Below, one piece after another: positions 63,901-64,000 of a stretch of DNA of 64,000 nt. The position numbers and the translations under genes were made by a program. The stretch's first letter is position 1. Each line of letters begins with the position of its first letter. This DNA comes from Cucumis sativus. Its lineage: Eukaryota; Streptophyta; Magnoliopsida; Cucurbitales; Cucurbitaceae. Below the pieces are notes generated by a model. That model ran no database searches. It saw only the letters and a program-made list of their open reading frames with translations, and had not been told where the DNA came from. Location of the stretch: NCBI RefSeq assembly GCF_000004075.3, contig NC_026658.2, positions 9,610,001 through 9,674,000 of the forward strand. The letters run 5' to 3'.

Positions 63901-64000
63901 AACTTCTGATTGCTTGATCGAGAGAATATATACTTTAATCAATGATCAACCAATTGGCCTACGTCTAGGTTGGTTACTAGACTACCATTGTTACACGGTA
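60970..64000. other. Gene-free right-hand stretch with several repeats
   Basis: No coding signature. It holds a GA microsatellite (about 61388-61411), a TA run (about 61662-61680) and a tandem array of about 2.4 diverged units (62187-62640). There is a 28-base direct repeat at 63291-63318 and 63341-63368. Two diverged tRNA-like repeat copies lie at about 63640-63760 and 63890-63990. Confidence 0.5.
62187..62640. repeat. Tandem array of about 170-200-bp units, 2.4 copies
   Basis: Unit landmarks recur in order: CGACxGACAAATACAAAACTT (near 62205 and 62406), then TAGATATTCAATTAA (near 62305 and 62491), then TGTAGTTTTGAGTGT, then TTTATTGAGATTTCG. A third partial copy starts near 62558. The offset between the first two copies is about 199 bases at the left landmark and shorter on the right because of indels. 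Confidence 0.7.

Overview
The window is nuclear DNA from a dicot flowering plant. It is AT-rich, with genes split by many short GT-AG introns, long gene-poor stretches full of decayed transposons, and plant-only proteins (a plastid NDH subunit, a MUT9-like kinase, a SINE-type nuclear-envelope protein). From memory, several interspersed repeats resemble families common in cucurbits (Cucurbitaceae). That placement is an inference and was not searched.

Seven protein genes can be supported, six of them rebuilt exon by exon with all splice phases closing. On the minus strand 3218-8728 is a 12-exon plastid HugZ-like/FMN-binding split-barrel protein (HOZ type). At 14256-14549 (minus) is a 97-residue single-exon membrane-anchored protein of unknown role. 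At 25312-27640 (plus) is NAD-dependent glutamate dehydrogenase (GDH1 type, 411 residues). At 28483-30177 (minus) is GAR1 of the H/ACA snoRNP. At 39252-45287 (minus) is a 16-exon MUT9-like/photoregulatory kinase (MLK/PPK, 708 residues). At 54338-57517 (plus) is PnsB2 of the chloroplast NDH complex (374 residues). At 58195-60288 (minus) is a SINE1/SINE2 KASH protein with an ARM-repeat body. The first 1.6 kb looks like the promoter and 5' leader of a further minus-strand gene whose coding part lies off the left edge.

These genes have unrelated jobs (plastid heme/FMN binding, nitrogen metabolism, rRNA pseudouridylation, light and chromatin signalling, NDH-dependent cyclic electron flow, nuclear envelope-actin tethering) and do not form an operon. 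Their order HOZ-GDH-GAR1-MLK-SINE matches, as I recall it, the Arabidopsis blocks around At3g03890-At3g03970 and At5g18170-At5g18190, so this appears to be an old conserved microsyntenic block.

Between genes: a copia relic sits inside HOZ intron 9; old LTR sequence lies at 10.8-12.1 kb and 17.7-20.1 kb, the second with a younger solo LTR nested in it; a LINE-type RNase H scrap lies at 12.6-12.9 kb; TIR elements occupy 31.9-34.3 kb, one carrying a transit-peptide-like exon; an LTR-like block starts at 34.6 kb; and about 8 kb (46.2-54.2 kb) shows no gene. The most useful second looks are the five-module periodic repeat in the kinase C-terminus, a perfect 50-bp duplication carrying the likely 3' splice site of the GDH1 leader intron, a GC-AG intron in GDH1, short uORFs in the kinase leader, an in-frame upstream start in the SINE gene, and the possible Pack-type element. 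I found no clearly novel multi-gene system.
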